The notes below the pieces were generated by a model. The model saw only the letters and a program-made list of their open reading frames with translations, ran no database searches and was not told the DNA's origin. From an uncultured Spirochaeta sp. (GTDB lineage Bacteria > Spirochaetota > Spirochaetia > DSM-27196 > Alkalispirochaetaceae): a DNA stretch of 64,000 nucleotides. Made by a program: the position numbers and the translations under genes. This document shows positions 36,807 through 45,571 of this stretch, one piece after another. Where the stretch lies: positions 1 to 64,000 of the forward strand of contig CAJWEZ010000006.1 in NCBI GenBank assembly GCA_913030605.1. The letters are read 5' to 3'. Every line of letters begins with the position of its first letter. Within the stretch, counting starts at the first letter, position 1.

Positions 36807-37670
36807 ATGAAAAAGGCAATTGTGTTGCTGAGTCTTTTGATGGTGGCGGGCCTCGTGTTCGCCGGTGGACAGCAGGAGGCCGGTGGAGATATGGGCGACG
36901 GCGGTCAGCAGTCTATCCGTCTGTCCATGGGTGGATCCACCACCGTTGAGCCGATCATCACCAGCGCCATGGAAATCTACCGCAGTGAAGTCGATTCCAA
37001 CGCCGAACTGAGCTACGACGCCCCCGGTTCGTCCGCCGGTATCCGTGGTCTCCTCGACGGGACCTACGACCTGGGCGCGGCCAGCCGGAAGCTCAAGGAC
37101 AGCGAGCTCGAGGGTGGTGCGGTTCCGACGCAGATCGCCACCGATGGACTCGCCGTGATCGTGAACGGCGACGTGCCCGTCGACGACATGACGATCGAGC
37201 AGGTCGCGTCGATCTTCACCGGCGAGGTCACCAACTGGAGCGAGTTCGGTGGACCGGACCAGGAGATCGTGGTTGTCAACCGTGACGAGGCCAGTGGTAC
37301 CCGCGGCGCGTTCCTCGAGCTGGTGCTGGAGGCGGTCTACGGCGACGAGGCCGAGTTCACGCTGAATGCTCTGGTCACCGAGTCCAACGGAAACATGGCT
37401 ACCATGGTTGCGCAGACCCCGTACGCGATCGGCTATGCGTCCCTCAACGTCCTGCCCCGCCTTCGCGAGGCCGGCGGCCGCAGTCTCTCGATCAACGGCG
37501 TAAAGGACGACATCGAGAACGTGATCGACGGGTCCTATCCGATCAGCCGCCCGCTGAACGTCGCGACGGTCGGCGAGCCCGAGGGCGACGCGAAGGTCTT
37601 CATCGACTTTCTGCTCAGCGACCGCGGTCAGGAAATCGTGGCCGAGGCCGGCTATCTCCCGGTGAACTGA
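36807..37670 (+). CDS. pstS: Periplasmic phosphate-binding protein
   Basis: 287-residue high-affinity phosphate receptor of the Pst ABC importer. The signal peptide ends VFA before GGQQEA and lacks a lipobox cysteine, so it should be free in the periplasm. Phosphate-binding loops GGSTTVEP (42-49), GSSAGIRG (74-81) and SGTRGAF are intact. The GGQQEA mature start is typical of spirochaetal binding proteins and is my main taxonomic clue. GGAGGAAAA ribosome site before the ATG. It has its own Pho box upstream and a strong terminator downstream, allowing more PstS than permease. Confidence 0.95.
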   Translation: MKKAIVLLSLLMVAGLVFAGGQQEAGGDMGDGGQQSIRLSMGGSTTVEPIITSAMEIYRSEVDSNAELSYDAPGSSAGIRGLLDGTYDLGAASRKLKDSELEGGAVPTQIATDGLAVIVNGDVPVDDMTIEQVASIFTGEVTNWSEFGGPDQEIVVVNRDEASGTRGAFLELVLEAVYGDEAEFTLNALVTESNGNMATMVAQTPYAIGYASLNVLPRLREAGGRSLSINGVKDDIENVIDGSYPISRPLNVATVGEPEGDAKVFIDFLLSDRGQEIVAEAGYLPVN

Positions 37671-37696
37671 GCACCGCGAGTCGGATCTGAACATCG

Positions 37697-37728
37697 GTGG
37701 CCGCCTCCCGGGGCGGCCACTTTTTTTT
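37697..37728 (+). terminator. Rho-independent terminator after pstS
   Basis: Arms GTGGCCGCC (37697-37705) and GGCGGCCAC (37712-37720) pair perfectly around a 6-base loop and are followed by eight T. It should end most pstS transcripts before pstC. Confidence 0.9.
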
Positions 37729-37736
37729 GCGTTTGG

Positions 37737-37765
37737 TTTTAACCGTTTTCTAACACGCCTCTAAC
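37737..37765 (+). promoter_or_regulatory. Second Pho box, upstream of pstC
   Basis: TTTTAAC (37737-37743), TTCTAAC (37748-37754) and CTCTAAC (37759-37765) at exact 11-bp period. TCTAACA is shared with the first unit of the pstS box. It gives pstCAB-phoU-phoB its own phosphate-controlled promoter downstream of the pstS terminator. Confidence 0.7.
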
Positions 37766-37824
37766 ATAGTTTGCACGCCCGCCACGTACGGTGCCACGAC
37801 GTTCGGAACACACGGAGAGTAGCA

Positions 37825-38724
37825 TTGAAATTTCGGAAGCAGTTTGAACGCACGGTCGAGACCCTGTTCTTCGTGAGCGCCCTGGCCTCGATCCTCAGCG
37901 TCATCTTCATCACGCTCTTTATTCTGATCGAAGGACTCCCGCTCTTCTTTCACTCGGCCACGGACTACCCGCCGCCGACCTTCTTCGAGTTCTTCTTCGG
38001 TACGGAGTGGTTTCCCACGGACACCCCTCCCAAGTACGGAATCATGCCGTTTATCGTGGGATCGCTGTTTGTCACCGCCGGAGCCCTGGTGCTGGCGGTT
38101 CCGATCGGGATCGCCGTGGGCGTGTTTATCGCCGAGATCGCCCGCGGGCGGGCGCAGAAGATCCTCCGCAGCGCGACCGAGATCCTTGCCGGGATTCCAT
38201 CGGTGGTCTACGGCTTCTTCGGCGTCATGATGATCGGGTTTTTCCTGCAGAACTTCGACGACCCGATCGTGAACTACAACGCCTTCTCCGCCTCCGTGAT
38301 CCTTGCGGTGATGACGCTGCCGACGATCATCAACATCACCGAGGTGTCGATCCGCTCCGTGCCTCGCGAGTTCGCCGACGGCTCCTTCGCCATTGGGTCC
38401 ACGCACTGGCAGACGATCATTCGCGTGCTCATCCCGGCGGCACGCTCCGGGATCATCACCGGCGTCATCCTCGGCATGGGGCGGGCGATCGGCGAGACGA
38501 TGGCGGTGCTCATGGTGGCGGGCAACCAGCCGACGATCCCCACCGAAGGGTTCCGCTCCCGGGTGCGAACGCTCACCATGGCGGTCGTCAACGACATGGG
38601 CTACGCCGCCGATGACCACCGCGTGGCGCTCTTCACCACGGCGATCGTCCTGTTTGCGTTTATCCTGATTCTCAACCTGGTCACGCAGATCATCACCCGC
38701 AGGTCCTCCATCAAGGTGCAGTAA
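37825..38724 (+). CDS. pstC: Phosphate ABC transporter permease PstC
   Basis: 299-residue inner-membrane subunit with six helices. EAA loop around SVPREFADGSFAIGSTHWQTIIRVLIPAARSG and the PstC-type GRAIGETMAVLMVAGNQP. The start is read as TTG at 37825, because GGAGAG lies five bases upstream and no ATG or GTG in frame sits at a better position. It pairs with PstA; the next gene starts two bases after its stop. Confidence 0.93.
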   Translation: MKFRKQFERTVETLFFVSALASILSVIFITLFILIEGLPLFFHSATDYPPPTFFEFFFGTEWFPTDTPPKYGIMPFIVGSLFVTAGALVLAVPIGIAVGVFIAEIARGRAQKILRSATEILAGIPSVVYGFFGVMMIGFFLQNFDDPIVNYNAFSASVILAVMTLPTIINITEVSIRSVPREFADGSFAIGSTHWQTIIRVLIPAARSGIITGVILGMGRAIGETMAVLMVAGNQPTIPTEGFRSRVRTLTMAVVNDMGYAADDHRVALFTTAIVLFAFILILNLVTQIITRRSSIKVQ

Positions 38725-38726
38725 CG

Positions 38727-40460
38727 ATGTCGACACACTCTCAGGTTTCAAGCAAGGCTGCCGCCCGGGCGTATCTGGCGCCGCACACGATTCGCGTTCG
38801 CCGGCAGCAGGCGATCGCCAAGGGCGTCATCTGGGCCGCGGCGGGGGTCACGATCCTCACGCTGGTGCTCATCGTGGGTTATATCCTCTTCAACGGCTTC
38901 TACACCCGGAAGGTGCAGGATTTCCCCGTGACACCCTACGTGGAAGAGCGCGTTCCGATCGCCGAAGACGGCACGACGATGTCCATCGTGGTGGAACGCT
39001 CCATGCGTATCCGGGATATCACATTCCCCAAACTCGAGGAGATCTACACCGGTCGCCTGCCGTTCCTCGGGTACCTCACAACCCAGAACCGGCAGACCAC
39101 GGCGGTCGTCTACGACGGAGATGGGTTCGCCGCCAAGGCGGAGGCGTTTGTGCTGTCGGAGGGGCGCACCTTCGATTTCTACGGTGACGACGTGACCTAC
39201 GCCGGGTCGGCGGAGGAGATTCAGTCGATCCTGGCGGAAAACGACGGCACGATCGCCCTCGTTCCGTCGGAGATGGCGGAGGGGCTGCGGCACGGGAAAG
39301 TGATCGGCCTCCTGCAGAGTACCGTCATCGTGAATCCGGAGATCCTTCAGCTGCAGGGCGGCCGCCGATTGGACCACCTCAAGCTGGGGCAGGTTGCGGA
39401 TCTCATCTCCGGGGCGGCGCCGGCGTGGAGTGACGTCGGCGGTCCCGGGATCGTGGTGCAGGAACAGGATCTGCAGAACAACATCCCCGGCGTCTACGAC
39501 CCGCTTCCGGCGGTGCCGGTGGTGCCGGCGAACCCCGACGCGCTGTGGGCGTATTTTGACGATGTCTACGACGACGCCTCCGACGCGCCGATCCGGGAAA
39601 ACGCCGTCACCGCCGACGGGCTGGACGAGTACATCAACACGGTCATGGAAACCCCGGGCGCGATCGGCATCATACGAACCAAGGAGGCGATGGACCGCGA
39701 CCTCCCGATCCTGCAGGTCGAGCGGATCACCCACTGGCTCAACCTGCGACCGCAGCTCCTGTTTCACGCCCCGAGTCGGGCCGGCGCCGTCGGGGGCCTG
39801 AGCTACATCATCATCAACACGCTCGCGATGGTGCTGTTCGTGATCGTCATCGCCACGCCGATCGGTGTCGCCGCGGCGATCTACCTCATCGAGTATTCGA
39901 AGCAGGGCAGGCTGGTGTACCTGCTTCGCCTCGGAACCGACACGCTCGCGGGTATTCCGTCGATCATCTTCGGGCTCTTCGGGATGGTGTTCTTTGCCCA
40001 GTTCCTCGGATTCAAGACAGGGCTCATTTCCGGAACGCTCACCCTGACGCTCATGATCCTGCCCACGGTGATCCGCACCAGCGAGGAGGCGCTCAAGTCG
40101 GTCCCCCGCGACATCCGCGATGGATCCCTGGCCCTCGGCGCAACCAAGCTGCAGACGATCTTCCGGGTCGTACTGCCGGCGGCGTCCCCGGGTATCCTCA
40201 CCGGCGTCATTCTGGGCATCGGACGCGCGGTGGGCGAAACGGCGGCGATCCTCTACACCCTCGGCAGTAACCTGGCGCTGCTCCACAGCATCAACTCGCC
40301 GATGCGGGTTCTGTCGGTGCATCTCTACATGCTGATCAGGGAGAACGTCTCCCTGCCCAACGCGTTCGCGGCGGCGACGATCCTCGTGGTCATCGTCTTC
40401 CTCGTCAATTACACCACCACCAGACTCATCGGCCGTCTCAACCGTATGGCCGGACAATAG
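38727..40460 (+). CDS. pstA: Phosphate permease PstA with a large PstS-like periplasmic insertion
   Basis: 577 residues, about twice the usual PstA length. TM1 is at about 33-57. The remaining PstA helices and EAA loop ([47 protein letters not shown]) occupy about 355-577. Between them is a ~295-residue extracytoplasmic insert (60-355). Part of it resembles PstS of this same locus: [20 protein letters not shown] (221-240) against EQVASIFTGEVTNWSEFGGP (131-150), followed in both by an IVV strand, with [11 protein letters not shown] against YAIGYASLNV. I infer a built-in PstS-like fold, though its phosphate loops are not obvious. Overlap-close to pstC and pstB in one operon. Confidence 0.88.
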   Translation: MSTHSQVSSKAAARAYLAPHTIRVRRQQAIAKGVIWAAAGVTILTLVLIVGYILFNGFYTRKVQDFPVTPYVEERVPIAEDGTTMSIVVERSMRIRDITFPKLEEIYTGRLPFLGYLTTQNRQTTAVVYDGDGFAAKAEAFVLSEGRTFDFYGDDVTYAGSAEEIQSILAENDGTIALVPSEMAEGLRHGKVIGLLQSTVIVNPEILQLQGGRRLDHLKLGQVADLISGAAPAWSDVGGPGIVVQEQDLQNNIPGVYDPLPAVPVVPANPDALWAYFDDVYDDASDAPIRENAVTADGLDEYINTVMETPGAIGIIRTKEAMDRDLPILQVERITHWLNLRPQLLFHAPSRAGAVGGLSYIIINTLAMVLFVIVIATPIGVAAAIYLIEYSKQGRLVYLLRLGTDTLAGIPSIIFGLFGMVFFAQFLGFKTGLISGTLTLTLMILPTVIRTSEEALKSVPRDIRDGSLALGATKLQTIFRVVLPAASPGILTGVILGIGRAVGETAAILYTLGSNLALLHSINSPMRVLSVHLYMLIRENVSLPNAFAAATILVVIVFLVNYTTTRLIGRLNRMAGQ

Positions 40461-40479
40461 GAGCATCAGGAGCACACGC

Positions 40480-41250
40480 ATGAGCGACAACACGGCAACC
40501 GAAACCAAGATCCGCGTTGAGAACCTCGATCTGTTCTACGGCGACTTTCAGGCGCTGGAGTCCGTGAGCCTGGACATCAACTCCCGGGAGGCCACGGCGC
40601 TGATCGGGCCGTCGGGCTGCGGAAAATCGACCTTTCTCCGCGTTCTCAACCGCATGAACGACGTCATCGATGGCGTCACGATTACCGGTCAGGTCACCTA
40701 CAACGGTCAGGACATCTACCGCGATTTCGACGTGATCGAACTGCGCAAGCGCATCGGTATGGTATTCCAGAAACCCAACCCGTTCCCGATGTCGATCTAC
40801 GACAACGTGGCCTACGGTCCCCGCATCCACGGCATGAAGAACAAGAGCCGGCTGAACGAGATCGTGGAGCAGAGCCTGAAACAGGCGGCGCTCTGGGATG
40901 AGGCCAAGGATCGCCTGCACAAGCCGGCGCTGGGGCTGTCCGGAGGGCAGCAGCAGCGGCTGTGTATCGCCCGGGCGATCGCCGTCGAACCGGACGTCAT
41001 CCTCATGGACGAACCGACCAGCGCGCTGGATCCGATTTCGACCTCCAAGATCGAGGATCTCGTCTCGGAGCTCAAGAACAACTACACGATCGTGATCGTG
41101 ACCCACAACATGCAGCAGGCGGGGCGCGTCTCCGACCAGACCGCGTTTTTCTACCAGGGTGTTATCATCGAGTCGGGGCTCACCAAGGATATCTTCTTCA
41201 ATCCCAAAGAAGAGCGAACCGAGGCGTACATTTCCGGCCGCTTCGGTTGA
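40480..41250 (+). CDS. pstB: Phosphate ABC transporter ATPase
   Basis: 256-residue ATPase of the Pst importer. Walker [10 protein letters not shown] (43-51), PstB-specific [21 protein letters not shown], signature [14 protein letters not shown], Walker [14 protein letters not shown] and [18 protein letters not shown]. Full length, with an AGGAG ribosome site. Between pstA and phoU in the Pho-regulated operon. Confidence 0.97.
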   Translation: MSDNTATETKIRVENLDLFYGDFQALESVSLDINSREATALIGPSGCGKSTFLRVLNRMNDVIDGVTITGQVTYNGQDIYRDFDVIELRKRIGMVFQKPNPFPMSIYDNVAYGPRIHGMKNKSRLNEIVEQSLKQAALWDEAKDRLHKPALGLSGGQQQRLCIARAIAVEPDVILMDEPTSALDPISTSKIEDLVSELKNNYTIVIVTHNMQQAGRVSDQTAFFYQGVIIESGLTKDIFFNPKEERTEAYISGRFG

Positions 41251-41273
41251 GGCTTCCGACGAAGGAACAGACT

Positions 41274-41936
41274 ATGGACGTACGACACCATTTTCAGGAA
41301 CAGCTTCACGAGATGTATCAGGCCGTCCTCCGCATGGGAACCCTGGTGGAGGAGGCGCTGCAAAAGGCGCTCACGGCGGTTACCAACGACGACCGGGATC
41401 TGGCGGAGACGGTCAAGCGCGAAGACGACAAGATCGACGCGCTGCAGTTCGAGATCGACCGTCGCTGTACCGAGATGATCGCCACCGAACAGCCCGTGGC
41501 CACGGACCTTCGGGAGATACTGGTGGCGATGAAGATCGCCTCGGACCTCGAGCGCATCGGCGATCATGCCCGCCATCTGGTGCGGGTCATGGACGAACTC
41601 ACCGACGCCGCCTTTCGCGGGACCCTGCCGCGGTTTCGCGAAATGACGGAGATGGGAATCGGAATGGTGCACGATTCGATCACCGCCTACGTAAACCACG
41701 ATCCGGAGAGCGCGCGGAACGTTGCCCGCCGCGATGACCAGATCGATGAGATGCACCGGGCGATGTACCAGACGCTCATCGGGATCATCAAGGACAACCC
41801 CGATCGGACCGAAGAGGGGACCGCGCTGATCTTTCTCAACCGTTTCCTGGAGCGACTCGGCGACCACGTGGCCAACATGTGCGAGTGGATCGTGTACGCC
41901 AAGTCCGGCTATCACCAGGAACTCAACAAACTGTAA
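41274..41936 (+). CDS. phoU: Phosphate signalling protein PhoU
   Basis: 220-residue all-helical protein of two PhoU repeats; metal-site motifs ERIGDHARHLVR and ERLGDHVANMCEW. PhoU links the Pst transporter to the phosphate two-component system and represses it when phosphate is plentiful. Start ATG 41274 with AAGGA upstream. The response-regulator gene follows after 14 bases. Confidence 0.96.
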   Translation: MDVRHHFQEQLHEMYQAVLRMGTLVEEALQKALTAVTNDDRDLAETVKREDDKIDALQFEIDRRCTEMIATEQPVATDLREILVAMKIASDLERIGDHARHLVRVMDELTDAAFRGTLPRFREMTEMGIGMVHDSITAYVNHDPESARNVARRDDQIDEMHRAMYQTLIGIIKDNPDRTEEGTALIFLNRFLERLGDHVANMCEWIVYAKSGYHQELNKL

Positions 41937-41950
41937 CGGATGGGGTGCAC

Positions 41951-42643
41951 ATGAGTCGGGACGTAATCCTTGTCGTTGATGACGAGGTCGATATTCAGGA
42001 GCTGATCCGCTACAACCTGAAAAAGGACGGGTTCGCCGTACAGGCGGTGGGTACCGGCGAGGACGCCCTTGCGGCGGCGACCGATCTGCGGCCGGACGCG
42101 ATCATCCTCGATCTCATGCTTCCGGGCATCGACGGAACCGAGGTATGCCGCCGGCTCAAGTCGGACAGTGCAACTCGCGGCATTCCCGTGGTGATGCTCA
42201 CCGCAAAGTCGGAGGACGCCGACATCGTGGCGGGGTTGGAGATCGGCGCCGATGATTACGTCACCAAGCCGTTCAGCCCGAAGGTGCTTATCGCCCGGGT
42301 TCGGGCGGCGATCCGGAAGAAGCGCGATCCCGACCAGCCCGCGGGGGTGGAAAAGCTGAACGCCCACGGAATCACCATGGATCTCACGCGCTACGAGGTA
42401 CACTGCGACGATCGCGAGGTGACGCTGTCCGCGACGGAGTTCTCGATCCTCGAGTTCCTGATGTACAACCCCGGGTGGGTGTTCTCTCGCAACAAGATCA
42501 TCGATGCCGTGAGGGGCAAGGACTACCCGGTCACGGAACGGTCGGTTGACGTGCAGATTCTGGGACTGCGAAAGAAACTCGGCGAGCACGGGAAGTTCAT
42601 CGAGACCGTCCGCGGGGTGGGGTACCGTCTCAAGGCGGTGTAG
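41951..42643 (+). CDS. phoB: PhoB-type response regulator
   Basis: 230-residue OmpR/PhoB-family regulator. Receiver domain with phosphorylation Asp54 (ILDLMLPG), acidic pocket VVDDE, conserved Thr/Lys in MLTAKS and VTKPFSP; C-terminal winged helix with TEFSILEFLMYNPGWVFSRNKIIDAVRG and RSVDVQILGLRKKLG. Its place at the end of pst-phoU predicts that it binds the TCTAACA-type repeats upstream. No PhoR kinase follows, which is unusual; the kinase must be elsewhere or be replaced by one of the many HisKA proteins. Confidence 0.93.
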   Translation: MSRDVILVVDDEVDIQELIRYNLKKDGFAVQAVGTGEDALAAATDLRPDAIILDLMLPGIDGTEVCRRLKSDSATRGIPVVMLTAKSEDADIVAGLEIGADDYVTKPFSPKVLIARVRAAIRKKRDPDQPAGVEKLNAHGITMDLTRYEVHCDDREVTLSATEFSILEFLMYNPGWVFSRNKIIDAVRGKDYPVTERSVDVQILGLRKKLGEHGKFIETVRGVGYRLKAV

Positions 42644-42644
42644 C

Positions 42645-42668
42645 GCGCCGGCAGGCGTCAGCCGGCGC
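42645..42668. terminator. GC-rich hairpin between convergent phoB and arsC
   Basis: Perfect 8-bp arms GCGCCGGC and GCCGGCGC around an 8-base loop lie directly after the phoB stop. No T tract follows on either strand, so intrinsic termination is uncertain. Confidence 0.35.
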
Positions 42669-42701
42669 TGCCGGGCGCGTGCACCGTTCTCGGGTTCTGC
42701 T

Positions 42702-43145
42702 CTACAGCGTACCGGCGCGCAGATCGCGGCAGAACTGCGCAACCTGCGTCCGAATCTGGTCACGGATCGGACGAATGTACGCCAGTTTCTCCTCGAGCGT
42801 CCCGGTCGCCTTCGACGGATCCGGAAAAGGCCAGTGGAGCCGCTTTTTCTCCGCCGGGAAGATCGGACAGCGTTCCGCCGCCTCGGGATCGCACACCGCA
42901 ATCACATAGTCGAAGCGGTAGCCCTGGTCGTGCAGATCAAAGGCACTGCGGGTCTGCTTGCCGGTGATGTCGATCCCATCCTCCTTCAGCAGTTCCACCA
43001 CCACCGGATTCAGGGTACCCGGCTCGATCCCGGCGCTCATCACCTCGACCTCGTTGCCGCACTCCGCGCGCAGGTACTCCTCGGTCATCTGGCTCCTGGC
43101 GCTGTTGTGGATACAGATCGCCAGAACACGGGTCTTCTCACTCAT
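42702..43145 (-). CDS. arsC: Arsenate reductase, low-molecular-weight phosphatase type
   Basis: 147-residue thioredoxin-linked arsenate reductase fold. The P-loop is CIHNSARSQM (Cys11, Arg17), with the HWPFPDPS Asp loop and ACD-like AVCDPEAAERCP giving the second and third redox cysteines. It reduces As(V) to As(III) for efflux. Second gene of an operon with the ArsR-ArsC fusion, whose stop overlaps its ATG by four bases. A true arsenite exporter (ArsB/Acr3) is not next to it; ArsP lies 8 kb away. Confidence 0.92.
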   Translation of the reverse strand: MSEKTRVLAICIHNSARSQMTEEYLRAECGNEVEVMSAGIEPGTLNPVVVELLKEDGIDITGKQTRSAFDLHDQGYRFDYVIAVCDPEAAERCPIFPAEKKRLHWPFPDPSKATGTLEEKLAYIRPIRDQIRTQVAQFCRDLRAGTL

Positions 43146-43993
43146 CGCTGGTGCTCCTTTCGGTATCGCTCTGCAAACCGTTTCACGGTCTCACGAATCC
43201 GGTCGCGAACCTCGCGGGTCTGCGCAAGGATCTCCTCGTCGCTTCCGGTAAACTGCCCGGGGTCCGGAAACGGCCAGTTGAGGCGCCGGACCGGTCCCGG
43301 GAACACGGGACAGCCCTCCTCCGCCTCGCGGCTGCAGACGGTCACCACAGTGGTGTAGGTCCTCCCGGCCCGGTAGAGGTCGAACACGCTCTGCGGCATG
43401 TTGTCGGAGATGTCGAATCCCTCCTCCTGCATGACCCGCACCACGTACGGGTTGAGCGTTCCCGGAGTGAGCCCCGCGCTTTCCACTTCGAAGAGGTCGC
43501 CGGCGAAGTGGCGCAGATAGGCCTCCGCCATCTGGCTGCGGGCGGTGTTGTGCACGCAGATGAACAGGACCTTCCGTTTCTCGTCCTTCGCCAAGCGATT
43601 CCTCCTCGTCTTGTAGCCATCGGGGGCGTAACCGGCCGTGTAGGTCACGGTGCACTCGTTTCCGCGTCGCAAATCAAGTCGCCACCGCAGTCGATCGTCG
43701 TCCACCGCGAAGGGCTCCGTAGCGCCGTCCACCGACTCCACCAGGGGAAACAGGTGCTCGGTCGTGTCGCTCGCCCGCGGGGCGTTGAAGCGAAGCTTGC
43801 CCCGTCTCTCCTCGGTCACCAGGCCCGCCTCGACCAGCTGCGACAGCGCCCGCGACACCGCGTACTGCGGCTTTCGCACGATATCCACGAGCTCCGCCAC
43901 GCACAGCGGCGTACCCGCCCGGAGCAGGATGCGCAGAATCCGCAATCGAGTCTCATCGGCGACCGCGTTGAACGCGGCGAGGACGGTGTGCAT
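43142..43993 (-). CDS. ArsR-ArsC fusion: repressor domain joined to a second arsenate reductase
   Basis: 283 residues. The N-terminal ArsR winged helix (LAAFNAVADETRLRILRILLRAGTPLCVAELVDIV, recognition helix AVSRALSQLVEAGLV) is joined by a ~65-residue linker to a full LMW-phosphatase-type ArsC domain with P-loop FICVHNTARSQM (Cys146, Arg152) and NWPFPDPGQ. The start is ATG at 43993: an ATG seven codons upstream falls inside the -10 and operator. The fusion probably senses and processes arsenic and represses its own operon, which includes a stand-alone arsC downstream. Confidence 0.9.
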   Translation of the reverse strand: MHTVLAAFNAVADETRLRILRILLRAGTPLCVAELVDIVRKPQYAVSRALSQLVEAGLVTEERRGKLRFNAPRASDTTEHLFPLVESVDGATEPFAVDDDRLRWRLDLRRGNECTVTYTAGYAPDGYKTRRNRLAKDEKRKVLFICVHNTARSQMAEAYLRHFAGDLFEVESAGLTPGTLNPYVVRVMQEEGFDISDNMPQSVFDLYRAGRTYTTVVTVCSREAEEGCPVFPGPVRRLNWPFPDPGQFTGSDEEILAQTREVRDRIRETVKRFAERYRKEHQR

Positions 43994-44031
43994 AACATAT
44001 GCATTTGATTGCATATGTTATCGCGTGTCAA
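43992..44031 (-). promoter_or_regulatory. Promoter and palindromic operator of the ArsR-ArsC operon
   Basis: On the minus strand TTGACA (44031-44026), 17-bp spacer and TCAAAT (44008-44003) are followed nine bases later by the ATG at 43993. Perfect 12-bp arms ATAACATATGCA (43992-44003) and TGCATATGTTAT (44010-44021) around 6 bases overlap spacer, -10 and start: a textbook repressor site with an almost leaderless message. Confidence 0.8.
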
Positions 44032-44128
44032 GTGTGCGGTGGGGCCACGGATTCCGCCTGACGCGTCTCGCCGCGCCTTGCCGTTCCCCGCGATCGTTGG
44101 TACCTATGGAGGCAAGGAGTGACAGATC

Positions 44129-44986
44129 ATGCGCATTGGATTCGTTGGAACGGGACTCATGGGTTCGCGGATGGCGGCACACCTGGTGTCGCCGGAGCAC
44201 GAGCTCTTTGTATACAACCGCACGCGGTCGAAGACCGCCGGTCTGGAGGCGCAGGGGGCAACGGTCTGCGAGAGCCCGGCGGATGTGGCCTCCCGGGTGG
44301 AGGTGCTGTTTTCCATGCTGAGCGATCCCGATGCGGTGCAGGCGGCGGCGCTTGGCACCGATGGCTTCCTGGACGCCCTTCCCGGGGGCGCGACCTGGGT
44401 CGACTGCAGTACGGTCCATCCGGAGTTCTCCCGTCGTATGGCGGCCGCTGCAACTGAGCGTGGCGTGAGGTGTATAGACGCCCCCGTCGCCGGAACGCTG
44501 GTGCCGGCAGAGAAGGGTGAACTCCTGATCCTGGCCGGCGGAGACACCGATGCGCTCCGTCGTGTGCAGCCCCTGCTGGACCGTATGGGGCGGAAAACGG
44601 TCCACGTGGGCGGCAACGGTCAGGGTACGGCCATGAAGATGGTGATCAATACGATGCTCGCGCAGAGCATGGTTGCGTTCTCCGAGGCCACCAAGCTGGG
44701 CGAGTCGCTCGGGATCGAGCGCGAGGCGCTTCTGAACGGGCTCATCGGCGGTGCCGTGACGGCGCCCTACCTGGCCGGCAAACGCGACAACTTTACCGCC
44801 GGGCAGTACGAGCCGGCGTTCCCGCTGAAACACATGACCAAGGACCTGCACCTGGCGCTCTTGTCGGCGTACCAGGCCGGGGTGGCGCTTCCCGCCACCG
44901 CCGCTGCCGGTCAGCTGTTTGCCGCCGCCCGCGAACACGGCCGGGGCGACGAGGACTTCTCCGCGCTCTTCGACGACATCCGGTAG
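44129..44986 (+). CDS. NAD(P)-dependent beta-hydroxyacid dehydrogenase (HIBADH/GLYR family)
   Basis: 285 residues. Rossmann start MRIGFVGTGLMGSRMAAHL, substrate loop DAPVAGTLVPAEKGEL, catalytic Lys in GQGTAMKMVINTML, and KDLHLAL near the C-terminus. Family members oxidise 3-hydroxyisobutyrate or reduce succinic/glyoxylic semialdehydes and tartronate semialdehyde; DAPVAG in place of DAPVSG is compatible with GLYR-like semialdehyde reductases. AAGGAG ribosome site. Followed by tag after 21 bases in the same direction. Confidence 0.88.
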   Translation: MRIGFVGTGLMGSRMAAHLVSPEHELFVYNRTRSKTAGLEAQGATVCESPADVASRVEVLFSMLSDPDAVQAAALGTDGFLDALPGGATWVDCSTVHPEFSRRMAAAATERGVRCIDAPVAGTLVPAEKGELLILAGGDTDALRRVQPLLDRMGRKTVHVGGNGQGTAMKMVINTMLAQSMVAFSEATKLGESLGIEREALLNGLIGGAVTAPYLAGKRDNFTAGQYEPAFPLKHMTKDLHLALLSAYQAGVALPATAAAGQLFAAAREHGRGDEDFSALFDDIR

Positions 44987-45007
44987 CCCGGGGAACGAGG
45001 CGACGAT

Positions 45008-45571
45008 ATGTCCTACTGTTCCGCGATTGAAGCGATGCCGGAGCCACGCCGGTCTCTCCACGCCCGTTACCACGACGAGGCGTACGGGTTTCCGGTAGAC
45101 AGCGACAACGGACTCTTCTGCCGCCTGGTGCTGGAGATCAACCAGGCGGGGCTGAGCTGGGAGACGATCCTGAAGAAGGAAGAGAACTTTCGCACGGCGT
45201 ACGACGGATTCGACATCGATACGGTCGCCGCATACGACGACGTGGATCGGGAGCGCCTCCTGTCAGACGCCGGGATTGTGCGCAACCGCCTCAAGGTCAA
45301 CGCGGCGATCGAGAACGCGAAGACGATTCAGCGCCTTCAGCGAGAGTACGGTTCCTTCGACGCGTGGCTCGATCACCATTATCCCCGGACGCGGGACAAG
45401 TGGGCCCGCCTGTTCCGGAAGACGTTTCGTTTCACCGGCGGCGAGATCGTCAACGAGTTTCTCATGAGTATCGGGTTTCTGCCGGGCGCCCACGACCCCG
45501 ATTGTCCGGTATACGCAGAGATTCTGAAGCATCGGCCGCGCTGGCTGGACGCGCCGTCGCCGACGCAATGA
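45008..45571 (+). CDS. tag: DNA-3-methyladenine glycosylase I
   Basis: 187-residue base-excision glycosylase removing 3-methyladenine. Zinc site residues Cys4, His in RYHDEAYG, and His/Cys in GAHDPDC. Aromatic binding loop LVLEINQAGLSWETIL and DAGIVRNRLKVNAAIENA are family signatures. Slightly short at the N-terminus of the motif (MSYCSAIE) but complete. The 3' 110 bp overlap the convergent ATP-grasp gene on the other strand. Confidence 0.92.
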   Translation: MSYCSAIEAMPEPRRSLHARYHDEAYGFPVDSDNGLFCRLVLEINQAGLSWETILKKEENFRTAYDGFDIDTVAAYDDVDRERLLSDAGIVRNRLKVNAAIENAKTIQRLQREYGSFDAWLDHHYPRTRDKWARLFRKTFRFTGGEIVNEFLMSIGFLPGAHDPDCPVYAEILKHRPRWLDAPSPTQ

